A stretch of DNA of 64,000 bases from Piscicola geometra (taxonomy: Eukaryota; Annelida; Clitellata; Hirudinida; Piscicolidae), in the NCBI GenBank assembly GCA_943735955.1, contig OX030957.1, positions 11,305,100 to 11,369,099 on the forward strand. Reading direction: 5' to 3'. A program made the position numbers and the translations under genes. Under the pieces are notes generated by a model that did no database searches, was not told the origin of the DNA, and saw nothing but the letters and a program-made list of their open reading frames with translations. Of this stretch, positions 40,600-52,700 are shown piece by piece. Position 1 is the first letter of the stretch. Each line of letters starts with the position of its first letter.

Positions 40600-41049
40600 T
40601 AAATTTTAGTAGTTTTTGCATCTGTTGAAAGATCATCGAAAAAAAAACAGATAAAAGCTTTAAAGAGGTAAAAGATTACGCGAACAATTTGAATATAGAT
40701 TTGAATGCAATTCAAATAGTCGGTCGATAAAAACACAAAAATGACCCTACAGCTCAACCCCATTTGAGTTTTGTAGAAGATCCTTAATAATTTCATACTT
40801 GGATTCAATCATATCCTCCTTAAAAATTAGTTTTTTCTCAGATCTTTTGCCCTCGTTTACATTCAACAAACTTAAAAGACCACTCGCTGAATGATTGAAT
40901 CAAAACGATTCACCCTTGTAAAAAACCTTTGATTTGAAAGACATTGAAGGAGAAGAATCATTATGGTTTAATGCGTGGAATAATGTCAAAAATATTTCAA
41001 ATATCTATGAAGTAGATAAGATTGAAAAAACAAGATTTATTTTGAATTT
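40600..41049. other. No feature recognised
   Basis: AT-rich sequence between the microsatellite and the dispersed duplication. Confidence 0.35.
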
Positions 41050-41655
41050 TTTTTATTTCTGGGCATTTCGAGTGCTCAGAATGTTCAAGCAATAATAATT
41101 GCAAGCATATATCGCCCCAATTGGCTGATTATAAGCCTAAGTTATTGCTTAAGAATTTTTCTGCTTAACTTGTCAGAAAAGTCAAGCACTACTATTGTCA
41201 ACACAAAGAAAACAAAAAAAACCTTGTTTTTGACATCTTTAATACTAATTTTACCCAATATGTATATATAATAATTTTAAACTCAATCAATCACTAATTA
41301 TTTGTATAACGCCCTTTACAAAGTGAACAAAAGCGCTCATGATTGATTACTCGATATTTAGACAACAAAAATAGAGTATTCACAATTTTTACTTATTAAG
41401 TACCTATGTATGCATTTCAACATAATATTTGTTACAGTTAGTAAACAATTGAACCATTTAAGCAATTTGGTTTTGATAAAAAATTTAGTCAAGAGCCCAA
41501 TGCTCCATATTTGGACACATCACAAAAATCATCATACTATTTGAAGCTTAAAGTTATGGTTTAAGTTTCAATAATAAGGCCCCAAACTAAGATGCAATTA
41601 TGAGTTACAAATTTTTAAATAGTATGGATCATGGGGTGGACTCTTAGGATTTTTA
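41050..41655. repeat. Dispersed duplication, copy 2, with a LINE tail insertion
   Basis: Partner of 34241-34815 in the same orientation, diverged by many substitutions and small indels. It differs by a clean 54-bp insertion at 41285-41338. Confidence 0.8.
41285..41338 (-). mobile_element. 54-bp LINE insertion made only of the 3' hairpin and tail
   Basis: The minus strand reads GAGCGCTTTTGTTCACTTTG-TAAAGGGCGTTATA, then CAAATAATTAGTGATTGATT. Copy 1 of the duplication reads AAACTC-ATGATTGATTACTC uninterrupted at about 34488-34507. Here CTC flanks both sides of the insert (41282-41284 and 41336-41338), a 3-bp repeat consistent with a short target duplication. Confidence 0.85.
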
Positions 41656-41689
41656 CGATTACGATTTTTTCATAGTTTTTGTCAAGTGG

Positions 41690-41795
41690 CGCCCATCTTT
41701 TTTTTCCTAATAGGGTGTTATAGAATCGAAACAATGATCTATGGTTATAGGGAGCAAAGTATTAACCTCTCGGCCACCCGTTCATTTAAAAAGTA
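41690..41795 (-). mobile_element. tRNA-derived SINE-like fragment (second family)
   Basis: The minus strand reads GAACGGGTGGCCGAGAGGTT, a pol III box A match (TGGCCGAGAGG), and then GTTTCGATTC, a box B-like match, about 45 bp later, followed by GATGGGCGCCACTTGAC. The folded arms of a tRNA are not preserved, so it is not a tRNA gene. Confidence 0.5.
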
Positions 41796-42753
41796 AAAAG
41801 GGGTAACTATATCGTACTCAAACGATTCTTTTTGTATTCTGTGTAAGAATGCAGCTGCACTTTAAAGCAATCGAAAACATTGCCATAATAAATATAAAAA
41901 ATTAAGGTTGAAACCAGAGTTCTTATTGAATCCACGCTTAATACATTTAATGGATTTTTTATATGAGTTTATATTTTTCTTCATATTACATGAATTAATA
42001 TAAATTTATAATTACGTCTGTTTGGTTTTAATAAATTTCATTTTTAAAATATTTAAAACAAAAATATGAAACAAATATTGACGTGGATTATAAATTATAA
42101 CTTTTAATATTTCTTCAAATTAATTTATATTCGTCAGAGATTTTTTTATATTTGCTTTTCTAGGCTACTTGATATATCAATTGTTTCAATGTAATGGTTA
42201 TTGAAGAAACGTGCAATAAAATAGATATATATTCAGAAACTACTGACTAGAAAACCTATTTATTACGTCTAGACTGGGAGCAGGTGTTTTTGCAGAACCA
42301 AACCTATTTTTAATTGTCACGCTTAATGGCGTTACATTAGTTTGTTCGTTTGTCCGCTTTCAATTTGAATCGATATTTTCATTTTCGTACCTTTATAATT
42401 TTACTGCACTAAAAAGGGCATCATCTCATTATTTGTTCAGAACATTGATTTTTTCGACACTTAACCTACTTAATGAAGTTAATAGCAAATCCATTCCTCA
42501 CTTCATTGGCCTGTTACACTTTCTATGAATGATTTAAACCTCTCTGACGCATCTTCAGTTTATACCAATATTATTTAAAAAAGAAATAAGGTTAGAACAA
42601 TAATAATAATAGTAATATTAATAATAAATAATAATAATATTATTATTATTATTTATTATTTTATTTGTATCATTATTATTATTATTATTTTCATTATTGT
42701 TAATGTTATTAGTCTTAGAATGTTAATTTTTTACTTCTAATCCACCCATCCAG
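41796..42753. other. Intron or upstream region of the PRDM-like gene
   Basis: AT-rich. An (AAT)n/(ATT)n inverted cluster at 42598-42695 could form a long hairpin. A pyrimidine-rich acceptor (CACCCATCCAG) ends at 42753. Confidence 0.45.
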
Positions 42754-44771
42754 GTGCATGTGAACCATCAAAAACATCTACAAGCCTCCATTCTGACAAC
42801 CAATGAAAAACCATATTTTTCAATCACTTCGCTCATTGGCGGACTGAGTTCAAGCCAGTGTATTGAATACGTAAGACCAGCTCCTGACTGCCACGCCTGC
42901 AACTTGAATCTGCAGCTTGAAGGCGATGGAAAATGGCAAATGAAGGTGGTGAAGAGGGTTGAAAAGGGACAAAAACTGATGGTTTGGATATCTGATGTGA
43001 TTGCTAGGTCAATCGGCTTGGCCTATCTCCTTCCTTATAATCTTCTAGGTAAATAAATAAATGTTGATTTATTTCACTTAAATTATTTTAAGAATTAAAT
43101 TATTCTTATAACACCAGTACTTTTTGAATTATAATCTGTAAAAAAAATATTGTACAAATTTCGGAAAATATGCAAAAGCAGTTTTAAATGGTCTAGAAAG
43201 TCTTTTGTCCCTTTGAGTATGGACACAACTTAAGATACTTTTTTAAACTGCTTAACGCTCCAGAAAATAAGCACACAATATTTTCTGTCACCTAAACCTG
43301 TCTTTATTTGGAAAAAATAAATATTTTAAATATTTAGTAGAATAAAATGAAATGCATTTAATATTTTTTTCAAAGGTTCAGAGTAAATAATCTAAATTCA
43401 CTGATATCATTTGAACAATCTACAGACAATAATACCTACAAGTGCCAATTTTGTGATCGAATTTTCGAAGCGCCAAACCCCCTAAAGTCTCATCTTTATC
43501 TTCGTCACTACAACGACTATAATAGCGACAACAACAACAAGATGAATAAAAAAAATATAAAAAGCATCTTCAAAAACAAGTTCAGTCTTGATAGTACTTC
43601 TAATTTCAACAATGAAAACAACACTCTTTTCAGTAGAAGTAGCTGCATCAATGGTAGAATTAATAAAAATCTTACTGAGTTTTTTCTCCAAAAAAATAAA
43701 ACTAGAGAATTTTGTTTTTTCAATAATAGTAGCAATCATCCAATTAAGGAAAATCACATCTTTACCAATAATAACGATCTTAACAGTAAAAAAAATGATG
43801 ATTTCAGCAATCCCTCTCACAAGCATATTTCAAGAAATGTTCAATTCAACCAACCACTCGACCACAAAGGACCCTTTCCCACAGTGAAAAATATTTGTTG
43901 CAAAACTCCACCTAATTACTATTTTTTGAAACATCAGTACCATTATCTCTCAGACTCTTATAACCACCACCAACTGGCATGCTTTCAACGATTAAAAAAC
44001 TCACAAAGTTTTTCACAAATACACCAAAATATTTATTTTCTTCAAAATACTTCAAGTTTCAGCGAGCATCTATTGCAACAGAATTTACTTTCAACTGATT
44101 CGATCACAGACAGCAAGACCCAAAATCCTTACTTTCATGAAGAAAAATCCAAAAACAAGAATTTAAATGGGTTAAGCTCATCGATACCTAATCACTGCCC
44201 AAACGACACTTTATTCAAACAATGTCTCCCTGATTCCAACTCTCACTCTTACAAACCAATCTCAAATTCAAATCGTTTTTCAACTACTTGCGCATTCACT
44301 GCAAACTTTGAAGATAAAAAAAATAAATTATTTAATGAACAAAATTACAAATCGCAAATGAAAAAGGAAACAACGGTTCTGCCTAAGTTTACGTACAAAG
44401 AGGGCTCCAAAACCCGGAATGGCTACATGTGCATGTTCTGTGGCAAGTGGTACTCTCGCAAATACGGTCTCAAGATTCATGTTAGAACACACACTGGCTT
44501 CAAACCTCTCAAGTGCAAGGTGTGCGAAAGACCTTTTGGAGACCCCAGTAACCTCAACAAACACATTCGTCTTCACGCTGGAGGTCACAGTCCATACAAG
44601 TGTGAATTGTGTGGCAAGGTTTTGGTGCGCAGACGTGATTTAGAACGTCATATGAGTTTCAGGCATGTTGGTAAAGTGGAAGAAGGCAAGAGAAAAAAGA
44701 ACAATTTGGTCACTTCATCAGACAATAAGCGGAGAGTTTCATCAAATGAAGAAGAGAGTGTAGATGTGTGA
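42754..44771 (+). CDS. PRDM13-like: PRDM13-like PR-domain zinc-finger transcription factor (last two exons)
   Basis: Nuclear DNA-binding regulator. Exon 42754-43048 (acceptor CCATCCAG, donor CTAG|GTAAAT) encodes the second half of a PR domain: CIEYVRPAPDCHACNLNLQL, then VEKGQKLMVWISDVIARSIG. Exon 43384-44771 is in phase and starts NNLNSLISFEQS. Zinc finger 1 follows at once (YKCQFCDRIFEAPNPLKSHL). A 290-residue Asn/Ser-rich linker then leads to three adjacent C2H2 fingers (about 44428-44665): CMFCGKWYSRKYGLKIH, CKVCERPFGDPSNLNKH and CELCGKVLVRRRDLERH. One finger after the PR domain plus three clustered fingers with KYGLKIH..FGDPSNLNKH..RRRDLERH is the PRDM13 arrangement as I know it; PRDM8 is the main alternative. 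Stop TGA at 44769. The 5' exons are upstream and unproven. Confidence 0.8.
43049..43383 (+). other. Intron of the PRDM-like gene
   Basis: 335-bp GT-AG intron. The acceptor consistent with phase is GGTTCAGAG|TA; an alternative AG at 43372 would break the frame. Confidence 0.6.
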
Positions 44772-44950
44772 ATATGGATTCTAAATCTAGCTCTGTAAAA
44801 ACTCATGTATATTTTCGCAGTCTTTAGGCAGTTATTTTATTTGTAAAAATGTTTGAAGATTCTCTTTCTGGAACCTTGTCTTTTGTGCTTTATAATTACG
44901 TGCCAGATAAATTAGAGTTCACAGTAGATCTCGGAGCATTTCTGATAGTA
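44772..44950 (+). other. Probable 3' UTR of the PRDM-like gene
   Basis: Follows the stop codon. No clear AATAAA is seen before the family A element at 44951. Confidence 0.4.
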
Positions 44951-46156
44951 GGGGGAGGTTCCACAAGATGTAAGGATTTTTACACGTAGCCTCATAGCTC
45001 AATTGCATAACCAATAACGTAAATAAACACTTATCCAGCCAAGATATTAATTCTTTGTCTAACTATACCAACTTTATTATAAAAAAACAATAATAAATAA
45101 ACATGAGTTTACCTTAAACATAAACACTCACAATTTCCATCTCAGCAACTGGGTTCCCAAGATGGAACGCTCAGTTGCCTGAGATGAAATCCTATTGTAT
45201 AACATAAAAATTGTAATTTAAACATTTGACTTATCATCAGACTACCCTAATTGTCTAAAGAAATACTTTTTTTCACTCACTTAATACTAATAATTCCAAA
45301 AAAACTTTATTTCTTCCGGAATATGTAGTCTTTCAGTTACTTCTCAAAATCGTCATCGAATTTATTTTAAAAACGCTCTAAAATTGTTGAAAAACTCTAT
45401 TTTTAAAGTAAACTTTACAGAAAATGCTGCTTTGGAATAAGTTAAACTTGCTTGAGAAATTTATTTATTTCGCACTTTTCTTATAACTTCAACTATTTCC
45501 AATTCAAGTTCTAGTCTACATTCTATAGAGACTAATGAGACAAAAGTCTACATCTATTCATATTTGAGATTTAGCTATAAATAGAACATACTTGTGTAAA
45601 AGCTAATTAATACTAACATTTTTTTATACAATAAAAAAGTAAATTATTGGTTTTTATTAATTATCAATAGTCTATTTAGAATATATACTTTATATAGTCT
45701 ATTATACTGTATATAGTCCATATAGATTTATCAGAGCGCTACCCTTATATCCCAAGATAGAAAAATGCCAGAGACAGGTTTACCAATGTCTATGATCTCT
45801 TTCTACGTTCCATCTTAGCCAACTATTCATGTTTCATCTATGGCCATGCTAAAAGTTCATGGTTACAACAGGCTAATCACTCAATTTTTAATGAAACTGT
45901 AGTGCATTATCTAATTAATAATAATAAATAAAAATGATATTTTTCGGATTTTGAGGAAAAACAGCAAAACGTTTTTCTAGTAATCAGTTTTCAAATTATT
46001 ATAATTGAACAAGACAACTTTCAGAAACGAAACCATCATAAAATTATGCTTAGAAGACAAATGCATAATTAAAAAGTATTTTATATATATATATCGCATA
46101 GCTGTAAATAAGCTCGTTCCATCTTAGGAACCGGTTCATCTTGAGCAACCTCCCCC
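44951..46156. mobile_element. Family A inverted-repeat element, complete copy
   Basis: The left end TA-GGGGGAGGTTCCACAAGATG and right end (inverse GGGGGAGGTTGCTCAAGATG) bound 1206 bp. Internal hairpin-forming CATCTCAGCAACTGGGTTCC..GATGGAACGCTC corresponds to 19215-19246. No ORF. Family members elsewhere in the window: 1-191, 15977-16230, 19031-21959 and 52990-53235. Confidence 0.8.
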
Positions 46157-46776
46157 TTTGTATGAATATTTCTGTAGTTTAATTAGAATCTAAATTACAT
46201 CTTTCTTATTCAAGTTGAATTAAACCCATTTTTGTTATGCTTTAGGATAAATTATAAATGCTTTCGCCTTTACATGTTTTAAATTATTTTTTTATAATTA
46301 ACTCTAAAAAGAATTTGATGAGTTTATAATACTTAAAATATTTTATTTATTATTATTATTAGTAGTAATCATAACCATAAATGCGTGTTTATATTGGAAT
46401 TTTTTATAAACTATTACAAATCGTAAAGCCCCATAAAAATAATAATCGAATAAAGTAGAAGGAAAAGCATGGCTTTGTAAATGATAACGAATGGAATAAA
46501 TGCGAATAAATCCTAACGAAAAGCACACAATTTAAAAATTATTTAAAAAATGAAACTTTCAAGTTTTTTCCTGCAAAAAAAGTATTGAATCTAGACTTAA
46601 AATTCATTAGATTATTGAAATTATATGAAAAAATCCATAGTAAGCATTGATTTAGTGAAAATAGTTAAAAGCTAACACAATTTCATACAACAAAATTTCA
46701 AATTTAAGAGAATTTAAACTTTTATTTTCATTAGCACAATCAGACCAAATACAAGATGACGTCTTGACGGAAACTT
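46157..46776. other. Region downstream of the ACSBG-like stop codon
   Basis: AT-rich; should include the ACSBG-like 3' UTR on the minus strand. Several TTTATT (AATAAA on minus) occur, and none can be picked as the poly(A) signal. Confidence 0.35.
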
Positions 46777-49700
46777 TTATGCATACAAATCATTGATGAT
46801 GTCCTTATACAGCTCAGCAACCGCCTTTCTCTTCAGCTTCATCGTGGGTCCTGTGTGCAGAGGTATGAGTAAGGTGAAGTAGAAAATAGGAGAAGATTAA
46901 TTTTATGCCTATAGCCTATAGCACGTCTACTTGATTAGACATGTTTTTAATGTTTTTTTACAAAAGCATTATCAAAATTGGATTCATTAGAGTTCGGATA
47001 CTTATTCTGGTATTTTTCTACAACTTTAAAAAAAAAGTGTTTATGATTTTTTTATCAGACAACACACCCTTGAACGTTTGCACTGAATTTACTTCCCGCT
47101 CAGCTTCATAGCTGACTTCATCTATGCTGAAACATTATTGTTAAAAAATGCTAGACTAAACAGAATTTCACTTATGTACCACAAGTGTCAACTGGAGGAC
47201 TTGATTGCAGCTTCACCTAAAGCTTTGTGAATCTTTTTTTAGTTTTCTAATTAAAGAAAATGCTGTATATCATTTTTTGGGTCAGATGCACCACACACAC
47301 ACACATATTCACACGAACCAGAATTTGAAGTGAACCTTAAGAATGATAGTGTTAATGTTAACGAGTGATAATTCTTGTGCTGTCAGCTTAAATGTCTAAC
47401 TAAAAAAACTTTTTGGGAGATTAAATGATCTTTGCCATCCAATGAGCTTAGTGGAACACCCCAGGAGATCAACCTTGACTTAAGCTCCAAGAAAAAATGC
47501 GACAACTGGAGTATTTCCTGATAGTCATCTTTGGTTTGAAAATCTTTTAGCTAAATGAGGCAAATGAGATAATCCAAAATTTAATTGAGAACGAGATGCA
47601 GTAGATTCAACCTATAGCCAATTTTCAAATCCAGAAGGGTCGATTAAGGCACAGGATACCACAGTATTTAATCTCCATCAATAAATAAAAAAATTCTGCA
47701 TATTTTTTTTCACTTTGAAATATTTAAATCTACAAATTTTCCCTTTTTTGACATAGAAATAAATGGAAAACTAAACTTTATGAAAATTTATTTTAATCCC
47801 TTCAATATGCAATACTTTTAATAGTGAAACTAAGACAAGTTTTAAAAAGCGAAATATGCCATGTAAAACACACAAAAATGAAAATAATAAAATTGGAAAA
47901 AATAAGTTGAAAAAATAATTAAAAAAATTAAATTTGAAACATTTTAATGTGTTTTAAAATAAATTCGAAAATTCTCTAGGTTAGGTTTAGGAATTAGGGT
48001 TAAGACTTTGTTTGAAATTTGAAATGTTTTAAAATAAATTAACATTTTTTATTGGAAATGTAACAAAAAGAAAATTGTTTCGTCATGAATTTCTCACGGA
48101 AAATAACATCTTACAATACAATACAATACAAAACATAGACGAGTAAGATTATCGTGGCGTAAACCCGGACGGGCTTCAAGACCACTAAGTTATGGAGAAG
48201 TTAATAATGATAATTGAGTAAATAAATAAATGATAAGTATAAGTAAAGCAAAAAATATATATATACAAACATGTTCGTATATATATATGGCTTAATCCAG
48301 ATTTGACTACAGACTTTGTGTCTTTCTATATTGAGATTTTCAATTTTTAAAAACACTTGCTTTATGTATGCTCATGCATGTATCATAGAGTATAAATATA
48401 ATTTAAAACATAATAATTTAATTAATCTTTTTTAATTGAGCAACTAGTTTTTCAGATTATCAGAGAACACTGACAGCCATAAAACCTCATCTAAAAATGA
48501 TTTAAAAATTCTGAAATAAGTATTTGTTGCAGCTTGTTCCCAAGTTTTTACGTTGATGGAAAAAGTTTTAAGTGAGGCTTTCAGAGTGTCTTTGAATCTT
48601 TTTTTATGCCCACCCTGAGACCCTTGTGCATGCAGAAGTTCACCATGGAAGAGTCTTTTTGGCAGTCTCTCGTCTGGCATTCGGACTACGTGCCCTGCCC
48701 AGCAAAGCTGAAATTGCATTAGGAGGGTGAAGATGCTGGGAAGACCTGCTTTGGACAGTACCACTGTGTCTGGACTTTTGTCCTGCCATTTTATGCCGAG
48801 GATTTTCCTGAGGCTTGTTGTGTGAAAGTGGTTCAACTTTCTAGCATTTCTAGTTGATATATAGTCCACGTTTCACATGCATATATCAGTGTGGGGATCA
48901 CCACAGCCTTGTATACTTTCAGCTTTGTCTTGGTGGTGATGCCTCTCTGTTCCAGACGTTGGGGTGCAGTCTGCCAAAGGTGGAACTGGCTCTAGCAATC
49001 CTGACATTCACCTCGTCATCGATAGTGACACTTAGGGATAGTGTACTGCCTAGGTAGGTGAACCGGTCCACTGTGTTGAGCTTTTATCCATTGCCCGTGA
49101 TGTTAGGCTCAACGTAGGGCTTTCCGAGTGCTGGCTGATGAAGGACTTCAGTCTTCTTTGTGCTGATCGTCAGACCAAAGTTTGTGCAGGCGCTGGAGAA
49201 CAGGTTCATGTTGCGTTGCATGTCGGCTTCTGAGACAGCGTTGAGGGCACAGTCATCAGCAAACAGCAGGTCTCTGATGATGTCTGTCGTAACATTGGTC
49301 TTTGCCTGGAGCCTCCGAAGGTTGAACAGTTTGCCACCTGTGCGGTACTTTAGATTGACACCAACCACCTCATCTCTGAAGGCATCGGTCAGCTGAAAAC
49401 ATAAGGCTAAACAGAGTTGGTGCCAGAACGCAGCCTTGCTTGATCCCGTTTGTGACTGGGAAAGGGTCAGACAATTCTCGATTGTCCTGGACTCTGGCTT
49501 GCATTCCATCGTGGAATTTTTTCACAAAGACGATGAATTTCCTAGGACAACCGTACTTGGCCATGATCTTCCATAGACCCTCTTTACTGACGGTGTCAAA
49601 AGCCTTGGTGAGGTCCACATATGTAGAAAAAAAGTTAGAGTTTTGCTCCTGACACTTATCTTGCAGCAGCCTGGCAGTAAAAATCATCTCGATGGTTCCA

Positions 49701-52700
49701 CGTTTTCACGGAAACAACACTGACTTTCAGGCAGGAGACCTTGGTCAAGGTGGGCTGTGAGGCGGTTGAGCAGGATTCTGGAAAATATCTTTCCTGCAAT
49801 AGAAAGTAGTGATATGCCTCTGTGGTTGTCGCAGGCTTGTCTACTTCCTTTCCGCTTGTAGAGATGAATGATGGAAGCATCTTTAAATTCCTGCGGAATC
49901 GTCTCTTTCTCCCACATCAATAGGTACAACTGGTGGAGCCTTTTAGTCAGGGCTGGTCCCTCCTCCTTGTAGACTTCAGCTGGTATAGCGTCTGAACCAG
50001 GTGCTTTGCCACTGGAAAGAAGACGTATTGCTTCCTGGGTCTCGTGCAAGGTTGGAGGATCATCCAGTGTTTTGTTGGTGGGCACTTGGGGAAGACGATT
50101 GATGGCTTCGACGTTGATGTTGGTGGGGCAATTGAAGACGTTGTCAAAGTGTTTGGCACATCTCTTCAAGATCTTCTTATTGTCAGTAATAAGAGTGTAA
50201 CCATCTGCGCTGAGGAGGGGATATAAGCCAAAAGACGGTGGGCCATAAACTCAAGAAGAATTGTACATTAAAACTAAAAACAAAGTGGACTATTTGGATT
50301 TATGACATTAAAGGGAACCGCCAATGAATTACAAAGATTAGTTGATAATAAACTATAATAAATGACTGAGACGGATGACGTATTAAAATCCAATTACACT
50401 CTTTCAAGCTGTCAGACCAATAGATGCAAATGTTTCAACTCCAAAAGGTTTTGTATAAGTAGATGCAATAAAAGTCTTACTTGCAACAACAAAAATTAAA
50501 AAGTTCTAGTTATGTTTTTCTTACTTTTAAAAATGTGGTGTTGATTATAGACTGAATTTTTTGCAGTTGCGTCATTGGCAACCCAGTAAGAATGCCATAG
50601 TCAATTCGACTGAGAACAAAAGCAGAAGCCAATGTTCTCAGTGAGTCCTTGGTCAATAATCATCTTATGGATCGTATTTGGTGTAAAGAAGCAAAGCAGG
50701 TTTGAGTCGTCTTGTTGATGTGTGTCGTCAGGGTGAAGTCTTTGTCGAGATAAACTCCTACTGACACTTTTAGAAGGCATTATCTCGTTCAGACAAATGC
50801 GAACTGGATCTTTGGGAGTGTGAATAGAGTTTCAACGGGATGAAAACCAGATAATTTCAGTTTTGCTGGAGTTAAGTTTCAGTTCATTGGCACACATCCA
50901 ATCAGCAATTTCGTCAATGCATGATGACACCCTTTCTTGCAGATCATCTTGATGACCTTTAATGCAATGACCGCAAGACTAACAATGTAAGCTTACTAAT
51001 CTGCTGCTCTAAGAATGTCTGAAAATACCTAGGTTATTCTGTCGAATGAGGATGATGACACCTTTTCTTGCAGGTCAACTTGATGACTTTTAATGCAATA
51101 ACGTAAATCTGGGTGTCATCAGCTTACTGATGAAAAGCAAGCTCATGTTTAGTTGCTATTCTTTCCAAATCTCCAGTGTACAACGAGAACAGTAAAGGAT
51201 AAAGGACTGAACCTTGGTGGACTCCTACAGCGGAAACGGACGTGGTCGATTTTGTTCTACTACAGCGGAAGTAAAAACATCTGTCATTTAAGTAGTCCCT
51301 AAACCATTCTAACGCAGAGTCAGAGAAACCATAGGAGATGTGCAGTCTTCGGAGCAGTGTTGCGTGATCTACCAGATCGAGAGCTGCCGATAGGTCTAGC
51401 AACACTAACAATGTAAGCTTACCGTCATCTGCTGCTCTAAGGATGTCTTAAAAGACTTTGGTTGTAACAGTTTCTGTCGAATGATGACGACGATAAGCTG
51501 ACTGCAAGGGAGGAAAAAGATGGGATTCTGCGAAGAAGAAATCTTTCCATGAGTTTGGAGAATACCCTCATGTTTGAAATAAGCCTGAAGGATGAAGTTT
51601 CAGTGAGTTTAAAAATCGGCTTCTGAAGCAGTGGCGTGATGTAAGCCGACGTGAAAGACTTCGGAACCCTGCCTGCCGAAAAAGACCTTTTGAATAAGTT
51701 CACTAAAAAGAGCAATTATTTCAGATATCTCCTTCAACAGCCATATAGGAACCGGGTCATTCGAGCACTGCTTATTTGGAAGCCCGTGAATAGCCTTAAC
51801 TACTTCTTATTCGTCGACAATGCTGAACCCATGAAAATCGAGTCCGTGCTCGCAGAATGAAAATGTTGGGTCACCTTGGGCATTGATTGACCTTCTCGCC
51901 AGCACAAATTTCTCTGTGAGGTGTGCGTGATAGTCATCAGAACTGATGCCCGAGACTGACGACGTCTTACTTCTGCCCGCGATGCTATTGATGAGTTTCT
52001 AAGTATCAGCTGACTTCCCTTTAGACTGGGAAAGCTTTTAGTTCCAGAACTGCTTTCGCTTGCGTCTGCACAGACTCTTATAGACTTTCGACCGCTTGAC
52101 CCAGGCAATACGCGCGTGCTTATTTTTTGACTTACTATAGATTTTCTCAAAACTTTTTTAAGGCGTTTAGAGACAAGACACTCATAATCAAACCAGGGGG
52201 CCGAAAGCCTTAGTTGCACTCTAACAGTCTTAAGAATAATCAACTTATCGAGAATGCTAGTCAAAGTGGAGCTGTAGAGGTCAGCAGCTGTATCTATATC
52301 AAGGTCAGTGCTAGACGAGAGTGGAGACAGTCGAACCTGAAGAGCAAACTCTGTTCTATCCAAGAGTTTCCAGCGTCTACTAGAAGTTTTTTGCACACAG
52401 TTGGCCAGTTGACACTTCCAAACCAACAGTTTGTGGTGAGAGAAGCCTACCTCAATGCAGTCAACTTCAAGACTCTTTCTCAAGGCAACAACATCAAGTC
52501 ATCCTTCTTGACTATGGGCTGGTTGATTGACTTATGACTGGAAACCACGAGAGCTCAAGATATTCTGAAAGATCGAGTATCGTTATCACTTGGCTTTTCA
52601 AGGTGGAAGTTGAAATCTCTCAGAATTAATAATTTTTCACTCTTTGTGGCCAAGGTGCTCATGATTTCATTAAAATCCTTGAAGAACACGCTAGAAGCAC

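Noticed and set aside
43482..43826. Minus-strand frames opposite the PRDM-like exon
   Set aside because: Hydrophobic shadow of the Asn/Ser-rich coding strand.
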